64,000 nucleotides of DNA from an uncultured Oscillospiraceae bacterium (GTDB taxonomy: Bacteria > Bacillota > Clostridia > Oscillospirales > Oscillospiraceae). The notes below the pieces were generated by a model. The model worked only from the letters and a program-made list of their open reading frames with translations. It was not told the DNA's origin and made no database searches. Position numbers and translations under genes: made by a program. Below are positions 17,401 through 25,399 of this stretch, piece after piece. The stretch is taken from NCBI GenBank assembly GCA_944383195.1, contig CALWOP010000001.1, forward strand, positions 30,083 to 94,082. Direction: 5' to 3'. The stretch's first letter is position 1; the number at the start of each line of letters is the position of its first letter.

Positions 17401-19387
17401 TGAGCTTCTTCACCGCAGAGCTCTGGCCGTTATCCACATCGGTGAGCCACAGGTACAGATCGTAGCTCTCCAGCTCCTCCAGCGGTACGTTGTTCACGTC
17501 AAAGCTGTATGCGGTATTCTTGGTCACATCCGTGCTGCCAAAGCCCAGATTTCCGGTGACGGCGTTGGCCTTGAAGTCCTCGGCCTTGGGCGCGGTCGCT
17601 CCCTTGGGGAGCACGGCCCAGTACAGACGGCAGGTCTTGGTGGGCATGGCGGTGACCTGTGCGGAGATGCTGGTGACCCGGGACAGATAGGGGTAGCCGG
17701 AAGCAAAGTCAGGCTTGGTATTGTCCGGGGTGGTAAAGGAAATGACTTTCAGGGGGCTGCGTTCATCGCGGGCGTCCACAAAAATAGCGGAGAGATAATA
17801 CGAGCCGTCCGAAGTCAGCTTGCTGAGATTGGCGGTGCTTTCCAGGCCGGCGCCGGTGAGAGTCACGGTGCCCTGCTGGATCACCTTGGGGTTATAAGAG
17901 GAGGGATTGAGCAGTTCCTCGGTGGTGGCCGAGCCGTCCGTCACCGCAGTCAGAGCCCAATATACCGTGCCCTTTTTATTGGCGCTGAAAGCGGCAGTAG
18001 CGCTGGTGGGAGCCAGGTTCTTGATCTGGGGGTAACCCGCATACAGACGGGGATCAGCGGAAGACTCCGCCGCCGCGGCACTGTCCATGTTGTCGCCGTT
18101 GATGTTGGCGCTGTTGCCCGGACGGATCACGATCTGATCCGGGAGCATGGACACCGTACTGCCGTCGGAGTTGACCGTCAGATTGCCGATATCACCCCCG
18201 CCGGTCACCTTGGTGCCGGTGTCCAGATTGACCGATTCCACACGGCTGCCCGAAGCAATCTCCAGAGTGGAATCCACGGCCTTTTCGTCCACGGTGATGC
18301 TGTGGGCCTTGCCGCTGGCCAAAGATACTGAGGTCTTGGGGGAGGTGTTGATGACGTCCTTGATGTTTCCGGCTAGAGTGAGGGAGAGCTCCTCCTCGCC
18401 GTCCAAATTGATCTTGGAAACGCCGTATTGATCGGCGGTATTGTCAGCCAAAAATGTGTCGGTCCGGATGTACGCCTGATCCACCTTGCTGTCGCCCTCT
18501 ACTTTAAGGGAGAGGAGATGGTTGTCGATGTTGTCCACCAGAAGGGTAGGCGCGGTGACGTTGCGCAGGATGATGCTGTCCTCGCCGCCTTCGCTGGCGC
18601 CGCCGCCGCTGACCACGATCTCGCCCAGCACGGTGACATTTTCCAAGGTGACATGGCCCAGATCAACGCCCTCAGTGATATAAAGGTTTCCGCCGATGAC
18701 GGTGTTGCGCAGCGTGACCTGAGAGGACGTGATGGTGACATTGCCCCACACCGTGCCCAGGTTATATTCGCCCGGCTTCTGAATGGGAGTACCCAGCGCG
18801 TTGACCAGCAGGATCGCCGCCTGACCGCGGGTCAGGTTGTCCTGGGGGCCGAACCGTCCATCCGGGTAGCCGGTGAAAAGGCCCTGGTCTGTCACGGAGG
18901 TGATGTAGCCGCGGCTCCAGTTTGCCATGGTCCGGCTGTCGCTGAACTGTGTGTTTTCGCCCACCTGGGCCGGGAGCATCAGGACTCGGGCCATAATGAC
19001 CGAAGCCTGCTCACGGGTGACGTAAGTGTTGGGGGAAAAGGTCTTGGCGGAGGTGCCCTCCATATATCCTATGTTGTAAGTGATGCCCACATCCTCATAA
19101 TACCAGGAGGTCTCCGGTACATCCTGGAAGGGCGTGGGTCCGGTCTGCCGGTAGCCAAAGGCCCGGTTAATCATGGTAGAAAATTCCGCACGGGTAATGG
19201 GACGGTTTTCCATCAGGTTGCCCTGAATGTCTCCCCGCATAACGCCCCACTCCACAAGTTGATCCAGATAGGGCTGCATATAGGAAGCGGCGCCTGCCGT
19301 TGTAACAGACAGAGCCAAAATCAGGACCAACATAGTGGCCCAAATCCGAGCTGACAGCTTCTTTTTCCACATTCTCCAGCCTGTCAT
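14429..19387 (-). CDS. Large S-layer protein with N-terminal SLH domains
   Basis: A 1652-residue exported protein. A signal peptide (residues 1 to about 33) is followed by three SLH domains (about 34-205; ENRPITRAEFSTMI, NTYVTREQASVIM and QDNLTRGQAAILL are the conserved strands). Then comes a beta-helix-like stretch (VTITSSQVTLRNTVIGGNLY), and after about residue 440 a series of fibronectin-like modules with recurring GTVYWA/GTLYWV motifs. Start chosen at ATG 19387, with AAAGGA ten bases upstream; a later Met has no spacing for a ribosome site. It lies 45 bases after the PilZ gene on the same strand. Likely an S-layer or large surface protein. Confidence 0.88.
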   Translation of the reverse strand: MTGWRMWKKKLSARIWATMLVLILALSVTTAGAASYMQPYLDQLVEWGVMRGDIQGNLMENRPITRAEFSTMINRAFGYRQTGPTPFQDVPETSWYYEDVGITYNIGYMEGTSAKTFSPNTYVTREQASVIMARVLMLPAQVGENTQFSDSRTMANWSRGYITSVTDQGLFTGYPDGRFGPQDNLTRGQAAILLVNALGTPIQKPGEYNLGTVWGNVTITSSQVTLRNTVIGGNLYITEGVDLGHVTLENVTVLGEIVVSGGGASEGGEDSIILRNVTAPTLLVDNIDNHLLSLKVEGDSKVDQAYIRTDTFLADNTADQYGVSKINLDGEEELSLTLAGNIKDVINTSPKTSVSLASGKAHSITVDEKAVDSTLEIASGSRVESVNLDTGTKVTGGGDIGNLTVNSDGSTVSMLPDQIVIRPGNSANINGDNMDSAAAAESSADPRLYAGYPQIKNLAPTSATAAFSANKKGTVYWALTAVTDGSATTEELLNPSSYNPKVIQQGTVTLTGAGLESTANLSKLTSDGSYYLSAIFVDARDERSPLKVISFTTPDNTKPDFASGYPYLSRVTSISAQVTAMPTKTCRLYWAVLPKGATAPKAEDFKANAVTGNLGFGSTDVTKNTAYSFDVNNVPLEELESYDLYLWLTDVDNGQSSAVKKLSFTTVDGTPPLFNTEPTVNKVEKTSVGLYANLNEDGTLYWVVVPQGEEYPKPLAGQSGAVDLSSDTAKLQVSAGMNALKSGKVSMKENQDASFSISGLESEKAYDVYYVAQDKAGNFSATVKKLTIHTADPNAPTATQEFTKYNGDDVDTPLPNTDIRLVFSEEVQTADTNTPLVQLYQNVIQAGGNDASAREAMANFLRNSIKLYVDTGNGRPEVVPEAIGAMDKTTEEWVIDYRYAEITLEEGKTVVTFPTKSVKANSALNLESGVEYYFEIEAGTIADTSATKNVMGKTTLDRFKTVFAIVNLSNPNITSLELYTPTNPDDPDDVEQAKVKNRVDVSWKLTPMTTENTADNIDWDMIIWSDTSAAFELYYRNTESGSPSEWELLGSYTVTVPDGSERIGVSLTRHFLDPSNAPDFAQLNTLKEDAEYEYAIHFTQVGSLTDPDTWSQRINIGINILAGSTNNLQTLANNLTVDNYNNMVPSSITNIGQPDDFNLIKQFSDQTPPVFASNHPTFAAGSSAVNMYLMLDRPGTVYYVVAPKETIPTTGKDKDQIPSDFSSDADYEKLPEEGYYENMKFDYLQEISTPARLDIVNASTSYAANPRIKYGSLNLGPSEIEKVVEDLEPNTKYIVYFVIQGMSNQTYSEVYAYRFVTSDVDIPYITLEATNPEVSFTTTENAKLDYALFAPNQLPSIFKKELKGSYLDDSFTEGPLDGDEKDDNTYMTILEAMLTTKEQATGKSYFDVYASQTAKDEIQQIIQRRLTGGGTPVDTGKLDTKKDVSQSVDFTDAMRSELNATYFYCLATAQNALGSAYSFKAVDNVHIPDREPPYLIKVGTTVTSMQAGTPATYSGTVTLTFNESLYCMDELPGSSGVGDEDTLRPVINRGYGANDENDNPTMTSILTMIGNPSEIKSGSNSTATTRTFTLKFENITNGYQIILPTSMVLSDAAMNSTNDAFILEFQAGAGEGGFITGSGQFVVVRGDYRPEN

Positions 19388-19432
19388 TGAGAAGTCATCC
19401 TTTCCAAATTGATTTTATACCCGGTATGGTTG

Positions 19433-20008
19433 TCAGGTTCCTTGTAATTGCAGACTGAATACTGCCTCACGCACCATGCTTTCCTCCTCGTGCAAAAGGG
19501 AGAGAAAGCGTGCGGCGTACACCGGGTCTTCCTCCAAAGAGGAAAGGCGGCGCAGGATCTCCATCGTTAGAAGCAGAGGCTGGGAAGTGACGGGAATCAC
19601 CACCTGGACCTGCTCGCCCACTTCCAACGAACAAGGACAATAAAAGGCCAGGCCGCCGCAGCTCAGATCCTTGCTGACGATGGGCAGCCGGCCGCGCCAG
19701 GCTTCTGACGTGGGGTAAATATAGCTGACAAAACGAACGGGGATGCGCAGATTGTCCCGCAGAGATGCTTCCAAGTGGCGCAGAGGCTCCAGCACGATGG
19801 TATTTCCCTGCCGCTGGATGATTTTGGCCTCTAAAGCGGGGACGGCGTCAGAATTGCCCACCAGGCGGAGGTTGGTGTGCTTGGCGATCTCTTCCAGATC
19901 GCCGTCGTCCACCACCATCCGCCACTTGGCGTCTCTGGGGTTGTATTCGGAGCGGCCGTGTGCCACGGCGTTTCCTTTGCTGTCTAGGATCAGGTATTGA
20001 TAGGCCAT
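19433..20008 (-). CDS. PilZ domain protein (probable c-di-GMP effector)
   Basis: A 191-residue protein with a C-terminal PilZ domain. The first binding motif is RDNLR near residue 95 and the second, DLSCGG, about 35 residues later; both are what c-di-GMP binding needs. The N-terminal half is a beta-rich YcgR-N-like region. The ATG at 20008 follows GGGAGGAAT; a GTG five codons earlier falls inside that ribosome site and is rejected. It is downstream of FlhX and the FliK-like gene, so a motor-brake role like YcgR/YpfA is reasonable, but unproven. Confidence 0.85.
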   Translation of the reverse strand: MAYQYLILDSKGNAVAHGRSEYNPRDAKWRMVVDDGDLEEIAKHTNLRLVGNSDAVPALEAKIIQRQGNTIVLEPLRHLEASLRDNLRIPVRFVSYIYPTSEAWRGRLPIVSKDLSCGGLAFYCPCSLEVGEQVQVVIPVTSQPLLLTMEILRRLSSLEEDPVYAARFLSLLHEEESMVREAVFSLQLQGT

Positions 20009-20027
20009 TTTGATTCCTCCCACTGGG

Positions 20028-20339
20028 TCATGGTTGCTGGCTTTGACGATCCCGGCGGAACTTTTCCGGGTCTTGCGGATCGAAATTCAAAAAGTAAAGG
20101 TATATGTCCACCACGGCGTGGTACAGCTCTTCCGGGATCTCCCGGCCCAGTTCCATCTGGGTCAGGACGGTGGCAAGAGAGGTGTCTTCATAGACCGGAA
20201 CGCCGTTATCCTCGGCCACTTCCACGATTTTTTCCGCCAAATGCCCCATGCCGGAGGCGACGATAATGGGCGCCCCGTCCTCTGGGCGGTATTGCAGGGC
20301 GGCTGCCCGTTTGGATGAGGTTGCTTCAGACTTTGACAT
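20028..20339 (-). CDS. flhX: FlhB C-terminal-like protein (FlhX/YlqH)
   Basis: A 103-residue soluble paralogue of the FlhB cytoplasmic tail, without membrane segments. It aligns with the region after the FlhB cleavage site (GHLAEKIVEVAEDNGVPVYED, then ELGREIPEELYHAVVDIYLYF, like the end of the FlhB at 718). The NPTH motif is absent. Proteins of this kind can replace the cleaved FlhB fragment in some bacteria. The ATG at 20339 overlaps the 3' end of the FliK-like gene by 14 bases. The pair matches ylqG-ylqH of Bacillus. Confidence 0.88.
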   Translation of the reverse strand: MSKSEATSSKRAAALQYRPEDGAPIIVASGMGHLAEKIVEVAEDNGVPVYEDTSLATVLTQMELGREIPEELYHAVVDIYLYFLNFDPQDPEKFRRDRQSQQP

Positions 20340-21765
20340 TGACGCCCCGCTTCCCTTCAAACAGATTTGGAAACACCTGGGTCAGGGCCAGAGGCGTTTC
20401 CAGCTTGGATACTTGAATGCGTTTGCCGGACAGCTGGTGTCTGGCAAGGATGGTTTCCATATCTTCCGAAATGGTGGCGCTGTTGCCGGAGACCGAGTCC
20501 GGGCCGTAGATATGCAGATCCACCTGGCCGTCCTTTGCTGCCAGGGTGATCTCCAAAAATCCCAAAGACTCCAGATCCAGCTTGAACAGGAACTGGATCT
20601 TCTGATCTCCGTCACGGCTGCCCGGCTGCCCATCTTCCGCGTCCGGGTCCACCCAAAGCTCAGAGTACATCATTTTGCCGTTCCATTCTACGGGGAAGAG
20701 CATATGATTGAGGGGCAGATAGACGCTTTCATGAATGAGCAGGGCCCGCACGATCTCCGCGAACGACTCCCGCGCTTCCGTGCCGTAAACGCCCTGAAGC
20801 GCCTGGTGGGCGGCCCGGGCCAGGCCCTGGGTGAAGGAGCTGTCCGCGGCCCGGGTAAAATCATTTTCCCGCAGAAGTTTGAAAATGGCCGCATCATCCA
20901 GCTTGTTTAATCCGGCCAGCATCTCGCTGTACCCCTGCATTTGCCGGAAGGACATCAGAAGAGGTCCCTCCGCGCCGTTTTCATAGCGGGCGATATTCAA
21001 TACCAGAAGATTCAGCAGGGCACGGAGGGGGCCCAGATCATGGGTCCGCTCCACATACCGGCCCAGATAGGGGATGATCTGCTGCTGCAGCAGAGCCAGG
21101 TTTTCCCCCCGGGTACCGGACTGAAGGCCGCTTTCCAGTTGGGCGGTCATTTCTGCCAGCTGTCCGCGCCAGCTCTGGGGCAGGTAATCGTTCATCTGCT
21201 TGAGCAGGGTGATCATATTGTTGCCGATGTGCCCTGTGGAGGAGAAATCACAGTACCGCCGGGCAAACTCCAAAATGGCTTGCCGGGCGTGGCCGCTGGA
21301 AAGCTGTCCATAGGCCTGACGCAAAAGGGAAAACAGAGCGCCGGAAAAACGGTTCCCGCCGCGGACCTGCTCCAGGAATAGGTTCCGAAAGCTCTCCTCA
21401 TCCAGATGCAGCATTTCCAGCAGCTGGGCCATTTCCCTGGCCACTCCGGCCTGCAGGCCGGGGGTGACTACCAGCCCCCGCAGCAGCAGGATAGTTTTGG
21501 CCATGGCCTGCGTCAGCTCCGGGGACTGGCGCAGCTGCTCCAAAAAGGTCTGCAAATTGGAATCATAGCGCAAAATTTCCGACTGAAGGGCGTCGTTTGA
21601 CCCTTGCTGGTCGGTTCTGGCATCGGCCCGGCCCACCCGGGTGGGGTCGGGTACGTTTTGAATCTGAGGATCTCCCGCCCGGGAGGGGGTCATCTGCTGT
21701 GTGCGGTTGTTGTTGGCGCTGTCATAGCCGGGAATTCGGTTTGCCGCGCCTAAAAGATCTGCCAT
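20326..21765 (-). CDS. FliK-like / YlqG-type protein
   Basis: A 479-residue protein with a polar, Gln-rich N-terminus (residues 1-60), a long helical middle (about 60-330) and a C-terminal domain (about 350-479) that resembles the hook-length-control FliK C-terminus: FLFKLDLESLGFLEITLAAK, then DLHIYGPDS. Its position directly before flhX is that of YlqG, which is FliK-like. It could help set substrate specificity with FlhX or be a second ruler; a classical FliK is presumably elsewhere. GGTGGAG precedes the ATG. Confidence 0.7.
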   Translation of the reverse strand: MADLLGAANRIPGYDSANNNRTQQMTPSRAGDPQIQNVPDPTRVGRADARTDQQGSNDALQSEILRYDSNLQTFLEQLRQSPELTQAMAKTILLLRGLVVTPGLQAGVAREMAQLLEMLHLDEESFRNLFLEQVRGGNRFSGALFSLLRQAYGQLSSGHARQAILEFARRYCDFSSTGHIGNNMITLLKQMNDYLPQSWRGQLAEMTAQLESGLQSGTRGENLALLQQQIIPYLGRYVERTHDLGPLRALLNLLVLNIARYENGAEGPLLMSFRQMQGYSEMLAGLNKLDDAAIFKLLRENDFTRAADSSFTQGLARAAHQALQGVYGTEARESFAEIVRALLIHESVYLPLNHMLFPVEWNGKMMYSELWVDPDAEDGQPGSRDGDQKIQFLFKLDLESLGFLEITLAAKDGQVDLHIYGPDSVSGNSATISEDMETILARHQLSGKRIQVSKLETPLALTQVFPNLFEGKRGVNVKV

Positions 21766-21795
21766 ATATGCTCCACCTCTTAAATCGCTGAGCGA

Positions 21796-21821
21796 AGGGA
21801 TGGACGAAAAACTCCATCCCT
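21796..21821 (-). other. Hairpin in the leader of the FliK-like gene
   Basis: A nine-base perfect stem (AGGGATGGA pairing with 21813-21821) with an eight-base loop, located between the FliK-like start and the divergent cheA promoter. No T-run follows on the minus strand, so it is not a classical terminator. It could be a leader structure or the end of an unseen transcript. Confidence 0.45.
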
Positions 21822-21849
21822 GAAACTTTGATATTTCTGGGAACAGCCC

Positions 21850-21877
21850 TTAATTATTGAGATATTTTGGTCGATAA
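21850..21877 (+). promoter_or_regulatory. Sigma-28-type promoter of cheA
   Basis: TTAAT at 21850-21854 and GGTCGATAA at 21869-21877 with a 14-base spacer from TAAT. The start codon of cheA is 42 bases downstream. It should drive the cheA-cheW-cheR-cheB unit. Confidence 0.8.
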
Positions 21878-21918
21878 ACAAATGAGAAGTCCAACACCAA
21901 GGAAGGAGCGTGCCGCTT

Positions 21919-24033
21919 ATGAGTGTCGGCAGCGATAGTATTTTAGATGCCTTTTTGTATGAAACCAATACCTTGCTTGAGCAATTAGACAGCATTGTTT
22001 TGGCTGCGGAACAGCAGGACAGCTTTTCGCAGGAAGACATCAACACGATCTTCCGAATCATGCACACGGTCAAGGGCTCTTCCGCCATGATGGAGTATAA
22101 CTCCTTGATGACCATTGCCCACCGGGCGGAGGACCTGTTTGCCATCATCCGGGACAAGACCATGGACGTGGTGCCTGAGGCGCTTCGGCCGGAGCTGTTT
22201 GATCTGCTGTTTCAGACCATCGACTTTTTCCGTCAGGAGCTGGAGCATATTGAAAATGAACAGCCCCTTACTGAAAATATCGACACCTTATTGCAAAAAG
22301 TTAATAGATTGATTGACCAAATTCGTTCCGGCGGGCAGCCTCAAGCAGACCAGCCGGAACAGGCTCAGACTGCCTCTCCGGCGGCGGCCAGCAGCCACAG
22401 CGGGTTCCCCTACGGCCTGAAACTCTTCTTCGACGAGGGGTGCGGCATGGAGAATCTGCGGGCGTTCATGCTGGTCTCCTCGGTGCGGGATCTGTGCTCC
22501 GACGGTGACTTTACCTATGAGCCTCAGGGCGTGGACTCTGACCCCTCCACTGCCGATCAGATCGTGGAGTCTGGTTTCCTGCTTTGCTTCCGCAACCAGA
22601 GCGATCGGGACGCGGCCATTCAGGCGGTGACTGCCACCGGCTCTGTGCGTTCTTATCAGACGATGGATATGCCTGATGCACAGGAGAAGGCGGCAGAGCC
22701 GGCGGCTGCGCCGCAGCCGGAGGCCCAGGCGGAGGCGCCCAAGAGTGTGGAGAGCGCCCCTGCTGAGAAGCCTGCTCCTACCACCGGGGGTACCCCCCAG
22801 AGTGCGGCAGCCAAGGCGCCCGCTGGGTCGGCTAAGAGCGAAAACGGCCCTCACCACAAGGAGAGCCTGATCAGCGTCAACTTGAACAAGCTGGATCAGC
22901 TGGCTGCCGTGGTGGGCGAGATCGTGATCACAGAATCCATGGTCACGGCTTCGCCGGATCTGAAAGGGCTGAAGCTGGATGCGTTTACCAAGTCCGCCAG
23001 GCAGCTGCGCAAGCTGACGGATGAACTGCAGGATGTGTCCATGTCGCTGCGCATGGTCCCGGTGTCGGGAACGTTCCAGAAGATGAACCGCATTGTGCGG
23101 GATATGTGCAAAAAGCTGGGCAAGCAGGTGCGTCTCACCTTGGTGGGCGAGGACACGGAAGTGGACAAGACAATTGTGGACAGCATCGGCGACCCCATCA
23201 TGCACATTGTGCGTAATTCCATGGACCATGGCATTGAGGAGACGCCCCAGCAGCGTATTGACGCGGGCAAAGACCCGGTGGGAGAGATCATCCTTTCTGC
23301 CCGGCATACAGGCAGCGAGGTCATCATTGAGATCCAGGACGATGGCCAGGGCGTCAACTACGATGCGGTGCTGGAAAAGGCCATTCGCAACGGTTTGGCT
23401 CTGCCCGATGTGGACTATTCCCACAAGGATATCCTGAACTTCCTGATGGCTCCTGGTTTTTCCACCAACGCCCAGGTGACGGAGTACTCCGGCCGAGGCG
23501 TGGGCATGGATGTGGTGAAGAAAAACGTGGAGGAAGTGGGGGGAACGGTGTCCATTGCCAGCGAGCCTGGCAAGGGCATGACCACCACCTTGAAGATCCC
23601 CCTGACCATGGCCATTATGGACGGCATGGAGGTGTCGGTCGGCGGCTCCATCTTCACTATTCCCATTCACAACATCCGTCAGTCCTTCAAGATCACCGAC
23701 AGCGATTTGATCCGCGACGCGGCGGGGGGCGAGATGTTCAAGTGCATGGGCAGCTTCTACCCGGTCATCCGGATGCGGGACTTGTACCACATGGAGGGCG
23801 GTGTGAGCCGTATCGAGGACGGGATCTTGATCTGGCTGGATTCCGGGGAGCATTCGTACTGCCTGTTTGTGGATGAGCTGCTGGGCGAGCAGCAGGTGGT
23901 GGTAAAGCCGCTGCCTGCCTATCTCAACCGCTTTAACATCAAGGCCAGCGGCATTGCAGGATGCACCATTTTGGGTGATGGCAACATCAGCATTATCCTG
24001 GACGTATCCAACCTTTGTACCTACGCCCGGTAA
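21919..24033 (+). CDS. cheA: Chemotaxis histidine kinase CheA
   Basis: The central kinase of the chemotaxis array, 704 residues. The Hpt domain carries the phosphorylated His49 in MHTVKGSS. A Pro/Ala-rich linker (about 245-310) leads to the dimerisation helices, then the ATP-binding domain with HIVRNSMDHGIE, DDGQGV and GRGVGMDVV, and the CheW-like regulatory domain at the C-terminus. ATG 21919 has AAGGAAGGAG about nine bases upstream; the in-frame GTG at 21910 sits on top of it. cheW follows after 14 bases. A P2-like region lies near residues 160-240. Confidence 0.96.
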   Translation: MSVGSDSILDAFLYETNTLLEQLDSIVLAAEQQDSFSQEDINTIFRIMHTVKGSSAMMEYNSLMTIAHRAEDLFAIIRDKTMDVVPEALRPELFDLLFQTIDFFRQELEHIENEQPLTENIDTLLQKVNRLIDQIRSGGQPQADQPEQAQTASPAAASSHSGFPYGLKLFFDEGCGMENLRAFMLVSSVRDLCSDGDFTYEPQGVDSDPSTADQIVESGFLLCFRNQSDRDAAIQAVTATGSVRSYQTMDMPDAQEKAAEPAAAPQPEAQAEAPKSVESAPAEKPAPTTGGTPQSAAAKAPAGSAKSENGPHHKESLISVNLNKLDQLAAVVGEIVITESMVTASPDLKGLKLDAFTKSARQLRKLTDELQDVSMSLRMVPVSGTFQKMNRIVRDMCKKLGKQVRLTLVGEDTEVDKTIVDSIGDPIMHIVRNSMDHGIEETPQQRIDAGKDPVGEIILSARHTGSEVIIEIQDDGQGVNYDAVLEKAIRNGLALPDVDYSHKDILNFLMAPGFSTNAQVTEYSGRGVGMDVVKKNVEEVGGTVSIASEPGKGMTTTLKIPLTMAIMDGMEVSVGGSIFTIPIHNIRQSFKITDSDLIRDAAGGEMFKCMGSFYPVIRMRDLYHMEGGVSRIEDGILIWLDSGEHSYCLFVDELLGEQQVVVKPLPAYLNRFNIKASGIAGCTILGDGNISIILDVSNLCTYAR

Positions 24034-24047
24034 AGGAGTAATAGAAT

Positions 24048-24521
24048 ATGCAAGAGGACATTTTATTTCAGACCGACCTGTCCGACGAGCTAGAAGAAAA
24101 CGTAGAGGTGAACCAAACAGAAAAATACCTTCTGTTTTTGTCTGATGGGCTTTTGTTCGGTGTGCCGGCGGAGGCGGTAGTGGAGATCATAACCGGGCAC
24201 GCCATTACCAAACTGCCTCTGGTGCCCAGCTATATCCGGGGCATCATCAACCTGCGTGGACAAATCCTGCCCATTGTGGATATTCGCGGCTTGCTGGGCC
24301 AGGGCGACTGTGAGAGCGACTGCATGATGATCCTCCAGTCCGATGGCACACAGGTGGGAATCCTGGTGGATCAGGTTCAGAAAATGGTGGATATTGACAC
24401 TTCCATCCTGCTGCCCGTCCCGCCCCAGAGCTCCAAAGAACTGGTGTGTGGGATGTGTTCGCTGGAGGATGGACAGACGATGCTGGCGTTTGACTGTGCC
24501 CGCCTGATGGAGCATTCCTGA
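24048..24521 (+). CDS. cheW: Chemotaxis coupling protein CheW
   Basis: CheW links receptors to CheA. The 157-residue protein has about 25 extra acidic N-terminal residues, then the CheW fold with YIRGIINLRGQILPIVDIR near residues 62-80, the conserved receptor- and kinase-binding face. AAGGAG lies 9 bases upstream of the ATG. It is between cheA and cheR in one operon. Confidence 0.95.
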   Translation: MQEDILFQTDLSDELEENVEVNQTEKYLLFLSDGLLFGVPAEAVVEIITGHAITKLPLVPSYIRGIINLRGQILPIVDIRGLLGQGDCESDCMMILQSDGTQVGILVDQVQKMVDIDTSILLPVPPQSSKELVCGMCSLEDGQTMLAFDCARLMEHS

Positions 24522-24534
24522 GGGAGGGACAGCC

Positions 24535-25380
24535 ATGGATATGATGTTTCATGACTTGAATATCTCTGATGCGGATTTTCAGCGCCTAGTCAAGTTTATC
24601 CATAACAATTATGGAATTGATCTGAGCAAGAAGCGTCAGTTGATCACAAGCCGCCTGTCCCACTCCCTGAAAAGTAAGGGCTATAAAGATTTTAATGCAT
24701 TTTTGGAACATCTATTCTCCAAAAAGGACCCGGAGGATCTGGAACTGGTACTCAATAAGCTGACGACCAATTACACCTATTTCCTGCGCGAGAAAGAGCA
24801 TTTCACATTTTTGGAAAAAACGATACTGCCGGAGCTGGAGCAGCGGCATATGCGGGATAAAGTCCTGTCCATCTGGAGTGCAGGCTGTTCCAGCGGGGAG
24901 GAGCCCTATACGCTGTCCATATATTTAAAAGAGTATTTTGGCTCCCGGCCAGGGTCATGGGACACCCGCGTCCTGGCCACGGATATCTCCCAACAGGCCA
25001 TGGCCAAGGCGAAAGCGGCGATCTATCAGCCTCCAGTGGATATGCCCGCTGAGTGGCTGCGGCGCTATTTTGTGCCCAGCAAAACCAATCCGGGAGAGTA
25101 TACTGTGGCCCCGGCGATCCGCAACAATGTGATTTTTCGCACATTCAATTTAATGGAGCCGATCCAGTTCCGGCTGAAATTTGATGTGATTTTTTGCCGC
25201 AATGTAATGATATATTTTGATCAGAGCACACGGGACGCGCTGATTCGTCGTTTTTATGATGCTATGAATCCCAACGCCTATTTGTTTATCAGCCACTCAG
25301 AGTCCCTGGGGCAGACCCCGCTGTTCCGCCTGGTGGCCCCTGCGGTCTACCGCAAGAACAGCGCGCCTGCCCGCTCATAG
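24535..25380 (+). CDS. cheR: Chemoreceptor glutamate methyltransferase CheR
   Basis: CheR transfers methyl groups from S-adenosylmethionine to receptor glutamates. The 281 residues comprise the N-terminal helical domain and a SAM-binding domain with IWSAGCSSGEEPYTLS (about 104-119) and the downstream FDVIFCRNVMIYFD. GAGGGAGGGA precedes the ATG. It is paired with cheB, 19 bases downstream, which removes the methyl groups. Confidence 0.96.
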   Translation: MDMMFHDLNISDADFQRLVKFIHNNYGIDLSKKRQLITSRLSHSLKSKGYKDFNAFLEHLFSKKDPEDLELVLNKLTTNYTYFLREKEHFTFLEKTILPELEQRHMRDKVLSIWSAGCSSGEEPYTLSIYLKEYFGSRPGSWDTRVLATDISQQAMAKAKAAIYQPPVDMPAEWLRRYFVPSKTNPGEYTVAPAIRNNVIFRTFNLMEPIQFRLKFDVIFCRNVMIYFDQSTRDALIRRFYDAMNPNAYLFISHSESLGQTPLFRLVAPAVYRKNSAPARS

Positions 25381-25399
25381 GAAGGAGCCAACGAATGTA

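Noticed and set aside
22288-23853. A 521-codon open frame opposite cheA
   Set aside because: His/Leu/Arg-rich antisense shadow of a well-supported cheA; no homology to any family I recognise.
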